This document shows positions 26,642 to 34,540 of a DNA stretch of 64,000 nucleotides, in pieces. The notes under the pieces were generated by a model. The model was not told where the DNA came from. It worked only from the letters and a program-made list of their open reading frames with translations, and did no database searches. Each line of letters begins with the position of its first letter. Within the stretch, counting starts at the first letter, position 1. Origin of the DNA: Humibacter sp049446075 (GTDB taxonomy: Bacteria > Actinomycetota > Actinomycetes > Actinomycetales > Microbacteriaceae). Position numbers and translations under genes: made by a program. Where the stretch lies: contig NZ_JBMSEB010000002.1 in the NCBI RefSeq assembly GCF_049446075.1, positions 186,001 through 250,000 of the forward strand. Direction: 5' to 3'.

Positions 26642-26725
26642 CTACTGGCAGCTGTCGCACTGCAGAAGGTCCATCGGGTCGACGGGCACTGCATAGCCGC
26701 CGACGCTGTCGTTTTCGTAGTCCAT
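26642..26725 (-). CDS. Small 27-residue acidic peptide ending in CxxC
   Basis: This short frame (MDYENDSVGGYAVPV then DPMDLLQCDSCQ) has an excellent ribosome site: GGGGAGG 6 nt before the ATG. A sigma-A-like promoter (ATGACA / 16 bp / TATATA) starts a roughly 70-nt leader, and a strong terminator lies just downstream. The peptide is acidic, with no signal sequence or membrane helix. Its C-terminus is CDSCQ, a possible metal-binding or redox CxxC. It sits where other actinobacteria carry rpmG next to the had genes, but it does not resemble L33. I do not recognise it. It could be a short functional protein, a peptide precursor or a leader peptide. Confidence 0.7.
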   Translation of the reverse strand: MDYENDSVGGYAVPVDPMDLLQCDSCQ

Positions 26726-27171
26726 GATGACCTCCCCTGAAGTTCCGATTCCGGGCTGTAGGCCCGGCCGCTTGGTGTTTCCCCCCGCGGTGTTCACCCA
26801 CTATATAACGTGAATCACACGATTGTCATTCCACTAGATGTTGTGTTTTGGGATTTTTCTTGCCTGCCTATGTCGAAGCTAGCCGAAGCCCCCGACATAC
26901 CGCGGATCCCGGGCGCAGACTCACCGTCGAACGGTCCTCGAGCCCGCCCTGTAGGGCGTGTCGCACCGGCGTGTCGAAGCGACCGGTGCCGTTACGACCG
27001 ATCCAGCTCAGGCCTCATGGCTCGCCGGTCGGTTGCCTTCAAGCCCGTCCACGGGGCTCGTCCTGTCCCCCGTTTTCGGTACACGATCAGCCGATCTGCT
27101 GCGCCTGAACCCCTATCGGATGCCGCGGGGCCGGGGTTACCCTTGGCCTCAGCTTCACTTTGGGGGACACG
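26726..27171. other. Intergenic region with divergent promoters
   Basis: The 446-bp gap holds the promoter and leader of the small peptide gene on the left. The leader carries a CCGGGC/GCCCGG hairpin at 26746-26764. Near the right gene, AACCCC and GGGGTT (about 27109-27137) could pair in the 5' leader of the secreted-protein gene. No gene is supported on either strand. Confidence 0.5.
26802..26829 (-). promoter_or_regulatory. Promoter of the 27-codon gene
   Basis: On the minus strand, -35-like ATGACA (26829-26824) and -10-like TATATA (26807-26802) are 16 bp apart in an AT-rich island within GC-rich DNA. Between them lies the 9-bp palindrome GTGATTCAC, which could be an operator. Transcription would start near 26795. 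Confidence 0.6.
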
Positions 27172-28125
27172 ATGGAGCATGCCGAGGCGCGATCGCCTGG
27201 GCGACTGCTGCGCCTGCTGCTGTGCGGGCTGGGCGTCGCCGGCGGTCTCGTGCTGCTCGGGCTCGCGTTCGGCTCCCTCTCGGCCTCCGCAGACGAGCCC
27301 ACTACGCCGCCGGCGCCTGCGGCATCGACCGCGTCATCCGGGTCCGGACTCATGGGCTCCGTCGGCGCACTCGTCGGCAGCGTGACCACCCCTGTCTCCG
27401 GGGCGGTCGGCACTGTGACCTCGACCGTCTCCGCTGTCGTCAGCCCGGTCGCTCACGCGTTGCCCGCACCGGTTCAGCAGGCGGTCGCACCCGTCACGGA
27501 TGCCGTCGCCTCCACCGTCCAGTCCGTCTCGGTCACTCAAGCGGTCGCCCCCGTCACCGGTGCCGTCGACCAGGTCGTGAGCGGCCTGCCCCTCGTCGGA
27601 CCATCACTGACTTCTGCGCTCGGCCCGGTATCGGATGCCACCGCTCCCGCGACGGGAGCCGTGGACGGCGCACTCAACGGCATCGGAGCCGTCGCAGGCT
27701 CGGTCTTCGGGCCGCCTGCGCCGCCCGTTGGGGGCGGCAGCACCCCGCCGACAACCGCCGAAGGCACCACCGCTCCATGGCTGGCGATCGAGAGCGATTC
27801 GCTTGCAGTGGCTGCCGTGACCTCCGGGAACGGCTCGGGGCAGGCATCCCTCTTCGGGGCAGCACAGGCTTCCGACGCCGCAGGTTCAGGACTCGGCGAC
27901 GGCAAACCGGGCCCGTCGCACGACGGACCCGCTCCGAACCCGCCGCCAGGCGGCGTCTCGAGCGGTTCCGATTCACGCGCCGGCGGGTCCGGCGGCGGCA
28001 CCGCTCTGATCACAGCACTCGACTTCACCGCACCGGATGCCTTCGGCGGCCTCGGCGCGGGCCTCGCCACAGACGATCGACTTCCCTCGACGCCTACCTA
28101 CGACACCGACTCCACCCCCGACTGA
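27172..28125 (+). CDS. Secreted Ala/Pro/Val-rich protein next to the chaplin-like gene
   Basis: The 317-residue product has a signal peptide (LLRLLLCGLGVAGGLVLLGLA...ASA, about residues 13-40) and no C-terminal anchor. The mature part has loose repeats such as PVTDAV/PVTGAV and VGSVTTPVSGAVGTVTS. A Gly/Pro/Ser-rich, disordered C-terminal half follows. ATG 27172 is chosen because GGGGGA lies 5 nt upstream. It directly precedes the chaplin-like gene in the same direction (140-bp gap), so a shared role at the cell surface is likely. No known family is recognised. Confidence 0.78.
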   Translation: MEHAEARSPGRLLRLLLCGLGVAGGLVLLGLAFGSLSASADEPTTPPAPAASTASSGSGLMGSVGALVGSVTTPVSGAVGTVTSTVSAVVSPVAHALPAPVQQAVAPVTDAVASTVQSVSVTQAVAPVTGAVDQVVSGLPLVGPSLTSALGPVSDATAPATGAVDGALNGIGAVAGSVFGPPAPPVGGGSTPPTTAEGTTAPWLAIESDSLAVAAVTSGNGSGQASLFGAAQASDAAGSGLGDGKPGPSHDGPAPNPPPGGVSSGSDSRAGGSGGGTALITALDFTAPDAFGGLGAGLATDDRLPSTPTYDTDSTPD

Positions 28126-28265
28126 GTCAGGCCTCTTCGCTCTGCTTCGGCACGGCGTCCAAGTGATGTCGCGCTGCCCAGGACGAAAACGGGTCTCAAG
28201 TCTCCCGATTCTGCGCGCCTTCGTTGCGCCACGGGAGCGAATCAACTCATTCGGGGAGTTACATC

Positions 28266-30107
28266 ATGAACAAAATCGTGTCGAGAGGGCTGTGGTTCAC
28301 AGTCATCCTCGGCGGCCTATCACTGGCGGGAATCGGTGCAGCCAACGCGGCCGAGCCCACCACGAGCGGAAACGACGGAGCAGCCTCCGGCGACGTGCTC
28401 GGCATCAATCTCAGCGCTCCGATCTCACTGGTCGGCAACGCGATCGGCGGTCTCGGCGACGCGACCACGAGCGGTGCTTCCACGAGCACGCCGACGACGT
28501 CGACCTCGACGTCTCCGGCGACGTCAGCACCTGTGGCAAGCACCTCAGGCAATAACGGCATCGCCTCGGGCGACGCGGTGGGCGCAACGGTAAGCGTGCC
28601 TGTCACGGTGTCGGGGAACGCAGTCAGCGTGGCCGGAGGCTCCACCAGTACCGGCGGAGCAACGACCGCACCTGCTCCGACGAGCGCTGGCTCGGCGAGC
28701 ACGGGGCAGCCGGCCACCACGAGCGGCGACAGCAGTGTGCTCGGTGGTCTGGTGGCACCGGTCAGCGTGAGCGCACCGATCACCGTGAGCGGCAACGGCA
28801 TCAGCGTGCTGGGCGACTCCACTTCCAGCAACGCAGGCACGTCGACGAGCACGACAGCACCAGCTGCCGCCGGCAGCCAGCCGTCCACCTCGGGCGACAA
28901 CAGCCTTCTCGGCGGCCTCCTGCTGCCGGTGGGGGCGAGCGCGCCGATCACGGTCAGTGGAAACTCGATCAGCGCGGTCGGCGACTCGACGACGGCTGAT
29001 CCCGCCACACAGGCGAGCGGCTCCGGTCAGGCACCGTCCGGAGGCACAACCTCTGGTGACAACGGGGCGCTGAGCGGCTTGCTTGCGGATGCGGGCGTGA
29101 ACGCTCCGATCACAGTGAGCGGCAACTCCATCAGCGGCGTCGGCAACGGGGGCACGACAGGTGCGACCACGACGAACGGCACGAGCTCCGGCTCAGCCAC
29201 ACCGTCCGGCGGCACCACCTCGGGCGATAACGCAGTGCTCGGCGGAGCACTGGCCACGGTCGGAGCAAACGCTCCGGTCACCGCATCGGGCAACGCGGTC
29301 AGCGTGATCGGCGATTCCACCACCACGCATCCGGCCACGAGCGTCAGCGGCGCGGGCCAGGCGGCTCCGGCCGGCGGCAGCACCTCAGGTGACAACGGGG
29401 TGCTCGGCGGCCTGCTTGCACCCATCGGTGCCAGCGCGCCGGTGACCGCGAGCGGCAACTCCGTCAGCGGTATCGGCGACGCCACAACCACGGGCGCGAC
29501 GACAACGAACGGCTCGGGCTCCGGCTCGGCCGCTCCGGCCGGCGGCAGCACCTCAGGTGACAACGGGGCGCTCGGGGGTCTGCTAGCACCCATCGGTGCC
29601 AGCGCACCGGTCACGGTGACAGGAGATGCGGTGAGCGTGCTCGGCGATGCAACCTCAACCGGCGCGACCACCACGACAGCGGGTGGCGGAGGCACCGCAG
29701 GCACCACCACGGGTGGCGGCCTGCTTGGCGGAATCCTGACGCCGATCGGCGTCGACGTTCCGGTCACGGTGGGCTGCAACGCAGTGAGCGTGCTCGGCGA
29801 CTCGGGCACCTCTGGATGCGCGACCGCCATCACGCCAGGCACGCCAGGCAACCCCGGCACGCCGGGAACACCGGGAACGCCTGGAACGCCGGGAACTCCC
29901 GGCAACCCGGGCACCCCTGGCGGCATCGTGCCCGCCGCCTCGATTCACGCCACGGCAGCCAAGGTGGCAGCAGGTGTGAGCGGCAGCGGCGGTGCGCTCG
30001 CCGACACGGGATCGGACACGCTCGGTGCGATGGGGGCCGCGGTACTCGCGCTGCTCGTGGGCCTGGGCGCGCTGGTACTCGTTCGCAGGCGAGGTCTGGT
30101 GGGCTGA
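28266..30107 (+). CDS. Chaplin-like repeat surface protein with LAxTG-type anchor
   Basis: The product is a 613-residue wall protein. A signal peptide (LWFTVILGGLSLAGIGAANA) precedes nine chaplin-like repeats of about 55-60 residues. The core is TSGDNGxLGGLLxPxGxxAP then (V/I)TVSGNSISVLGDS, separated by Thr/Ser/Ala-rich linkers. Only the last repeat has two Cys (VGCN...SGC), as in true chaplins. A collagen-like TPG/NPG stretch leads to a sorting signal: LADTG, a hydrophobic helix and RRR. ATG 28266 has GGAG upstream. Chaplins coat aerial hyphae with amyloid in Streptomyces; here the role may be surface hydrophobicity or adhesion (inference). Confidence 0.85.
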   Translation: MNKIVSRGLWFTVILGGLSLAGIGAANAAEPTTSGNDGAASGDVLGINLSAPISLVGNAIGGLGDATTSGASTSTPTTSTSTSPATSAPVASTSGNNGIASGDAVGATVSVPVTVSGNAVSVAGGSTSTGGATTAPAPTSAGSASTGQPATTSGDSSVLGGLVAPVSVSAPITVSGNGISVLGDSTSSNAGTSTSTTAPAAAGSQPSTSGDNSLLGGLLLPVGASAPITVSGNSISAVGDSTTADPATQASGSGQAPSGGTTSGDNGALSGLLADAGVNAPITVSGNSISGVGNGGTTGATTTNGTSSGSATPSGGTTSGDNAVLGGALATVGANAPVTASGNAVSVIGDSTTTHPATSVSGAGQAAPAGGSTSGDNGVLGGLLAPIGASAPVTASGNSVSGIGDATTTGATTTNGSGSGSAAPAGGSTSGDNGALGGLLAPIGASAPVTVTGDAVSVLGDATSTGATTTTAGGGGTAGTTTGGGLLGGILTPIGVDVPVTVGCNAVSVLGDSGTSGCATAITPGTPGNPGTPGTPGTPGTPGTPGNPGTPGGIVPAASIHATAAKVAAGVSGSGGALADTGSDTLGAMGAAVLALLVGLGALVLVRRRGLVG

Positions 30108-30131
30108 CCGATCAGCTGAATCTCCAGAGAC

Positions 30132-30179
30132 GACGGATGCCGGCGCCCGGTCAGCAGACCGGGACCGGCATCCGCCGTC
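30132..30179 (+). terminator. Hairpin terminator after the chaplin-like gene
   Basis: GACGGATGCCGG and CCGGCATCCGCCGTC pair with small mismatches around an inner CCGGTC/GACCGG stem, 24 bp after the stop codon. There is no clear U-run, so termination efficiency is uncertain. Confidence 0.55.
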
Positions 30180-30187
30180 GCGCCCGG

Positions 30188-30300
30188 ATCACACCGGCGT
30201 CACGACTGGGTCACACCAGCGTCACGACTGGCTCACACCAGCGTCACGACCGGTCACACCAGCGTCACGACCGGTCACACAAAGGTCACGCCTGGATCAC
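30188..30300. repeat. Five-copy 21-22-bp tandem repeat with phased TCAC pentamers
   Basis: The unit GTCACACCAGCGTCACGACYG is repeated five times with slight variation. Each unit has two (G/A/C)TCAC motifs, giving eleven pentamers spaced 10 or 11 bp apart (30188, 30199, 30210, 30221, 30232, 30243, 30253, 30264, 30274, 30285, 30296). The last copies overlap the 3' end of the VOC gene. Confidence 0.85.
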
Positions 30301-30675
30301 GGCCAGAACGTTGCCGGCTGGATCCCGGAACCACGCGATATCCGGACCCCATTCCGGGTTCTCCGGGCGGGCAATTCCCTTCTCGTCGGTCGGGAAGTCA
30401 GCATCGGAGTAGATCTTGGTCTGCACTCCCGCCGCGTTCAGCTCGTCGACGGCAGCATCGATGTCGTCGACGACGAAGTTGAGAATCGTGAAGGCGGCGG
30501 GCGTGTGGTTGGGCTTGCCGTAGACGAAGACCTCGGCGCCACTCGGCAGCGTGAGATGGATGCCCATACCGCCTTCGTTTTCGACCTCGAGTCCGAGCGT
30601 GGTTCCGTAGAACTCTCGCGCGGCATCCAGATCGTCAACGCTGAATCCGCTGAACGAATCGATGGCAGTGAACAT
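30286..30675 (-). CDS. VOC family (glyoxalase/bleomycin resistance-like) protein
   Basis: The product is a 129-residue vicinal-oxygen-chelate fold protein. It reads FSGFSVDDLDAAREFYGTTLGLEV, then ILNFVVDDIDAAVDELNAAGV and WFRDPAGNVLAVIQ, the two beta-alpha-beta3 modules of the superfamily. ATG 30675 has AAAGGGGA about 6 nt upstream. The substrate is unknown. Its C-terminal codons run into the tandem repeat. Confidence 0.88.
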   Translation of the reverse strand: MFTAIDSFSGFSVDDLDAAREFYGTTLGLEVENEGGMGIHLTLPSGAEVFVYGKPNHTPAAFTILNFVVDDIDAAVDELNAAGVQTKIYSDADFPTDEKGIARPENPEWGPDIAWFRDPAGNVLAVIQA

Positions 30676-31046
30676 CGCTTCCCCTTTCCGCCTCGCCCGG
30701 GGAGGCCGCGCACCGTTGCCCGCGACTCTCGCTGTCGCACCCCGCCAAGCACAATGCCCGATGGGCCGGAGATCCGGCTCACCGGGCAATAGATGGGGCA
30801 AGCGGGCGAGTGATCGAATGGGCCGCATGCTCACCGCCCCCACGGGAGCAATGAACGACCCAAGAGAAGCTTCGCCCTCGGCAGTGAACAGTGTCAAGCA
30901 ATCGTGAACGAGTCGCGGGCCTGATCGCACCCCCTTTTCGGGGTATCCGCGAACGGCTTTCCTTGATTCTGGAACGCTTCGGGATGCCGTCGTAGCCTGG
31001 AAGCGTCGGCGGATCGGGTCACAGCTGGTCGAAGGAGATGGTGACC
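30676..31046. other. Intergenic region between divergent VOC and DUF1918 genes
   Basis: The 371 bp contain an imperfect hairpin TGCCCG...CGGGCA with an inner GCCGG/CCGGC stem (30755-30788). Upstream of DUF1918 there is GGAACG (about 30972) followed by CGTCGTAG, a possible stress or ECF-type promoter. No gene is supported. Confidence 0.4.
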
Positions 31047-31238
31047 GTGCACGCATCGGTGGGCGAACGCATCGTCATTCGCGGAACAACCGTCGAGACA
31101 CCTGACAGACACGGTGAGATCGTCGAAGTGCGAGGCGAGAACGGAGCACCGCCCTACGTCGTGCGATTCGACGACGGACGGGAGACGCTCGTGTTCCCCG
31201 GAACGGACGCGACGGTGGAGCATCCCGGGGACCTGTAA
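31047..31238 (+). CDS. DUF1918 domain-containing protein
   Basis: The 63-residue SH3-like small protein starts MHASVGERIVIRGTTVETPDRHGEIVEVRG and ends VFPGTDATVEHPGD, matching the actinobacterial DUF1918 family almost end to end. Function is unknown. GTG 31047 is chosen because GAAGGAG lies 9 nt upstream and the family starts at MHA. ATG 31038 would abut the ribosome site. Confidence 0.87.
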   Translation: MHASVGERIVIRGTTVETPDRHGEIVEVRGENGAPPYVVRFDDGRETLVFPGTDATVEHPGDL

Positions 31239-31247
31239 CCCACCGAT

Positions 31248-31405
31248 GGTTGAGTAGCGACGCCGCACGCGCATCCCCACCGTGGGTTGAGTAGCGACGC
31301 CGCAGGCGACGCGTATCGAAACCAGTGTCGGGGTTTCGATACGCGCGCTGCGCGTGCTACTCAACCCACGGTGACGCGCGCCGCGTGCTACTCAACGCGC
31401 GCTGG
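31248..31405. repeat. REP-like dispersed element with long inverted repeat
   Basis: CCGTGGGTTGAGTAGC (31280-31295) pairs with GCTACTCAACCCACGG (31356-31371), and inside it GCGTATCGAAACC pairs with GGTTTCGATACGC. Extra partial copies of GGTTGAGTAGCGACGCCGC (31248) and GTGCTACTCAAC (31385) flank it. I recognise this GGTTTCGATACGC...TACTCAACC element as common in intergenic regions of Microbacteriaceae. It may also terminate the converging transcripts. Confidence 0.75.
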
Positions 31406-31409
31406 CTTC

Positions 31410-33422
31410 TCAGCGCAGGTCGAGCCAGCGCACCTGCTCGTCGCTGAGTGTCACGTCGAGCCCGGCCATCGAAGTGCGAGTCTCTTCGACACTTCGCGGT
31501 CCGAACAGCGGGAACGTCGGGAACGACTGCGCCAGCACGTAGGCAAGCGCGATGGCCGTCGGCGCGACGCCGAGCTCGTCCGCCAGCTTGCGGGCCCGCG
31601 CGAGGCGCTCGAAGTTGTCGTCGCTGTAGTAGCAGCGCACGAGTTCCGCGTCGGACGTGTCCGCACGGTCGGCACGTGCGAAGAAGCCGCGAGCCTGCGA
31701 TGACCATGGCAGCAGGGTCGTCCCTGTGCGCTCGAGCCACTCCTTGTCTTCGACATCGGTGACGTGGCGGCATCCCGCCCACGGAACGTCGAGCGCGTGC
31801 GCCAGGCCGAAGTGGTCGCTGAGCGCCGAGAAACGCTGCTTGCCGTTGGCATCCGCGTACGCGAGCGCCTGCTCGTACCGCTCGACGGACCAGTTGGAAC
31901 CACCGAACGCACGTACGCGCCCCCCGCGCGCCAGTTCGTCGAGCACGTCGACGAACTCCCCGACCGGGATCTGCTCGTTGTCGCGGTGCATGAGGTAGAG
32001 GTCGACGTGGTCGGTCTGCAGGCGATCCAGCGACTCGTCGAGCTGGCGAACGATCGACTCCGGGTCGCAATGCGGCGTGTGGGCCCCCTTGCCGATGACG
32101 ACGACCTCGTCACGGATGCCGCGGTTGGCGATCCACTGCCCGAGCACAGACTCCATCACGCCGCCGCCGTAGATGTAGGCGGTGTCGAACGCGTTGCCGC
32201 CACGCTCGACGAAATCGTCGAACATCACCGAGGCATGTCCGAGCGTCGTCTGGTTGTCCACACCCATGACCAGGCGCGACACGTCCTTGTCGAGCCCCGG
32301 GATGCGGCCATACCGCATCGTCGCGTCGGAGCGACGTCGTGGCGCACTGCCGCTCGCCGGTGGGATGTTCGCGGTCGCCGCTTCGAACGGGTACTGCAGG
32401 CCGATCGCGGCCCGCCACTGGTCGAGCGTGCGGGCGTTGCCCAGCGTGTCCGCCCAACTCATGTTGGGGCTCTGGCCCGCCGAGGCGAACTCTGCCACGG
32501 CATCCGCCTGCAGCGCGTATTGATACGCCGGCTCGATGCGGATGCTCTGCCGACCTGCAGGACCGTCGGCATCGGTCGTGAAGACCTCGATGACGCTCGG
32601 CTCGGTCGGGCTGGGCAACCACGGCTGCCCGACGACGATGCGCCCCTTCGACCCGGTCACGACGACCCGGTTGTCGTCTTCCAGTCGCACTCCTGACGTG
32701 ACGTGGGCGGTGATGCCCGACCCGAAGACGAGCGACGCGCTGGCCCACTCGTCCACGCCTGTCGCACCGATGGTGCCCTTCGCGGTGAGCGAGACCGGGT
32801 CGGCGAACCGCTGCCCGACCGCCGCGCCGGCGACGAGCCGCGCAACCGACACCGGGTACCCCCCGACGTCGAGGATGCCGCCACCGGCCAGTTCCGGATT
32901 CAGCAACCGGTGCTCGGCAGGAAGGTCGGCATGGAACGCGAACGAAGCGTCGATGTGCTGCACCTCCCCGATGGCGCCCTCGGCGACCAGCTCGGCCAGC
33001 CGCACTGCCTGCGGGTGGAAGCGGTACATGAACGCCTCGGCCAGGTACCTGCCGTTACGACGAGCGGCCTCGACGACCGCCATGGCACCCGCGTGGTCGA
33101 CCGAGAGCGGCTTCTCGCACACGACGTGCTTGCCGGCATCCAGCGCCTGGATCGCAAGGCGCACATGCTGCGTGTGCACGGTGGAGATGTAGACGGCGTC
33201 GACGTCGGGATCGGCGAAGAGCGCCTCGTACGAATCGTGCACGCGGATGGCGCCCGGCTCGCGCTCGAACTCCGCGGCGAAGGCGTATCCACGCTCGGGG
33301 TTGCGGCTGGCCAGGGCGACGAGCTCGCCCGTGCTGCTGTGCGGCAGCTGCTCAGCGAATCGGTGGGCGATACCACCCGGGCCGGCGATTCCCCATCGCA
33401 CGTGCTGCAGACCCTCGGCCAT
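31410..33422 (-). CDS. Gfo/Idh/MocA oxidoreductase fused to aldo/keto reductase
   Basis: The 670-residue protein has two enzymes in one chain. Residues 1-340 are a Gfo/Idh/MocA dehydrogenase (WGIAGPGGIAHRF Rossmann loop; VCEKPLSVDHAGA). Residues about 360-670 are an aldo/keto reductase with AFDTAYIYGGG (Asp/Tyr), VVIGKGAH (Lys), LYLMHRDNE (His) and the cofactor-site GPRSVEETR. A Pro/Ser/Arg linker (IPPASGSAPRRRSDA) joins them, and MRYGRIPGL marks the old reductase start. ATG 33422 has GGAGG upstream. It probably catalyses successive oxidation and reduction of a sugar. It is divergent from a LacI regulator. Confidence 0.9.
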   Translation of the reverse strand: MAEGLQHVRWGIAGPGGIAHRFAEQLPHSSTGELVALASRNPERGYAFAAEFEREPGAIRVHDSYEALFADPDVDAVYISTVHTQHVRLAIQALDAGKHVVCEKPLSVDHAGAMAVVEAARRNGRYLAEAFMYRFHPQAVRLAELVAEGAIGEVQHIDASFAFHADLPAEHRLLNPELAGGGILDVGGYPVSVARLVAGAAVGQRFADPVSLTAKGTIGATGVDEWASASLVFGSGITAHVTSGVRLEDDNRVVVTGSKGRIVVGQPWLPSPTEPSVIEVFTTDADGPAGRQSIRIEPAYQYALQADAVAEFASAGQSPNMSWADTLGNARTLDQWRAAIGLQYPFEAATANIPPASGSAPRRRSDATMRYGRIPGLDKDVSRLVMGVDNQTTLGHASVMFDDFVERGGNAFDTAYIYGGGVMESVLGQWIANRGIRDEVVVIGKGAHTPHCDPESIVRQLDESLDRLQTDHVDLYLMHRDNEQIPVGEFVDVLDELARGGRVRAFGGSNWSVERYEQALAYADANGKQRFSALSDHFGLAHALDVPWAGCRHVTDVEDKEWLERTGTTLLPWSSQARGFFARADRADTSDAELVRCYYSDDNFERLARARKLADELGVAPTAIALAYVLAQSFPTFPLFGPRSVEETRTSMAGLDVTLSDEQVRWLDLR

Positions 33423-33513
33423 GGCTTTCCTCCGTCGTTGGTGGTTGGCGGCCGTAACGGATGTCCGCATGCGACCGGATGTCTGTGGTGCGCGTTCTCG
33501 CCGCCATAGCGGA

Positions 33514-33529
33514 ACCGTGAACGTTCACG
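33514..33529. promoter_or_regulatory. LacI-type operator
   Basis: A perfect 16-bp palindrome, CCGTGAACGTTCACGG, lies between the divergent fusion-enzyme gene and the LacI gene, 31 bp before the regulator ATG. The form (central CG, symmetric half-sites) is classic for LacI/GalR repressors. Confidence 0.8.
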
Positions 33530-33559
33530 GCTTGCGACATTACCAGTACCATTCCGAGC

Positions 33560-34540
33560 ATGGCAACCCTCGGGCGCGGCAGCGGCAGACCCGCGACGAT
33601 CAACGACGTCGCAGCCGCTGCCGGAGTCTCGCGCCAGACGGTGACACGAGCACTGAACGATCTGCCCGATGTCAGCCCAGCCACCAAGCAGCGCGTACAG
33701 GATGCCGCTGCCGCCCTTCGGTACCGGCCCAACCGGGCTGCGCAGCGGCTGGTGCGCGGTGGCGACGTCACCATCGGATTCGTCGTCTCAGACCTGCGCA
33801 ACCCGTACTACCCGGAGCTCGCAGCGGAGCTGACGCGCCGGGCTGCCGAGCAGGGCTGGGGCGTCGTGATGACCGATCTGGGCGGGCCGCGCGGCACCGA
33901 ACGCGTGCAGGCGATGGTCGACAGAGTGGACGCCGTCGTCGGCCACCTCGGCAGCGAGCATCGAGAGCTGGTCACCTCGCGCGTGCCGACCGTGCTGCTC
34001 ACCGACGACCCCGTCGACACGGGAGCCAGCGTGCGATTCGACTACGGCGAGGGTATGCACGAGGCGGTCGCCCATCTCGTGGCGGCCGGACGACGTCGCA
34101 TAGCGATGATCGACGCGGACCACGCCGAATCGCTCCGCAGCAGACTGCTGACGGAGGCCCTCGAACGGCGCGGCCTGACGCTCGCCGGCGCAGTGCCGGT
34201 GCCCACCACGCACGAGGGTGGGATCGCAGCAGCCGCAAGCCTGATGGCCGCCTCGCCCGACACCGACGCCGTCGTGTGCTTCAACGACGTGCTCGCGGTC
34301 GGTGCATTGAAGGGGTTCGCGCGGGCGGGCATCCGCGTTCCGCAGGATGTCGCCGTGATCGGTGTGGACGGCCTCGACATCGGCACGCTCGTCACTCCCG
34401 AGCTGACGACCCTCGCGGTCGACATGCAGGCCGTAGCCAGGCACGCGATCGACCTCGTGGGCGCACTGCTTCGTGGCGAGAGAGGGGACGCCCTGCACCG
34501 CAGCGTGGCTCACACGCTCGTGGTGCGTGAGTCCGCCTGA
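33560..34540 (+). CDS. LacI family transcriptional regulator
   Basis: The 326-residue repressor has an N-terminal HTH (ATINDVAAAAGVSRQTVTRALND) and hinge helix (AAQRLVRG). The periplasmic-binding-type sensor contains IGFVVSDLRNPYYPELA, AMIDADHAESLRSR and VAVIGVDGLDIGTL. It probably binds a sugar and controls the divergent fused dehydrogenase/reductase, as well as itself, through the palindrome 31 bp upstream. Its 3' end overlaps the convergent phosphoesterase gene by 31 bp. Confidence 0.93.
   Translation: MATLGRGSGRPATINDVAAAAGVSRQTVTRALNDLPDVSPATKQRVQDAAAALRYRPNRAAQRLVRGGDVTIGFVVSDLRNPYYPELAAELTRRAAEQGWGVVMTDLGGPRGTERVQAMVDRVDAVVGHLGSEHRELVTSRVPTVLLTDDPVDTGASVRFDYGEGMHEAVAHLVAAGRRRIAMIDADHAESLRSRLLTEALERRGLTLAGAVPVPTTHEGGIAAAASLMAASPDTDAVVCFNDVLAVGALKGFARAGIRVPQDVAVIGVDGLDIGTLVTPELTTLAVDMQAVARHAIDLVGALLRGERGDALHRSVAHTLVVRESA

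Noticed and set aside
26726..27171. c-di-AMP (ydaO-type) riboswitch ahead of the secreted protein gene
   Set aside because: Some complementary GC stretches exist, but the conserved core of that riboswitch is not recognisable.
26810..27385. Plus-strand frame starting MNHTIVIPLDV in the AT-rich island
   Set aside because: It begins inside the promoter of the small peptide gene, quickly becomes low-complexity and overlaps the signal peptide of the true gene at 27172 in another frame.
30188..30300. CRISPR-like array
   Set aside because: The repeats are contiguous 21-22-bp units without unique spacers, and no cas genes are present.
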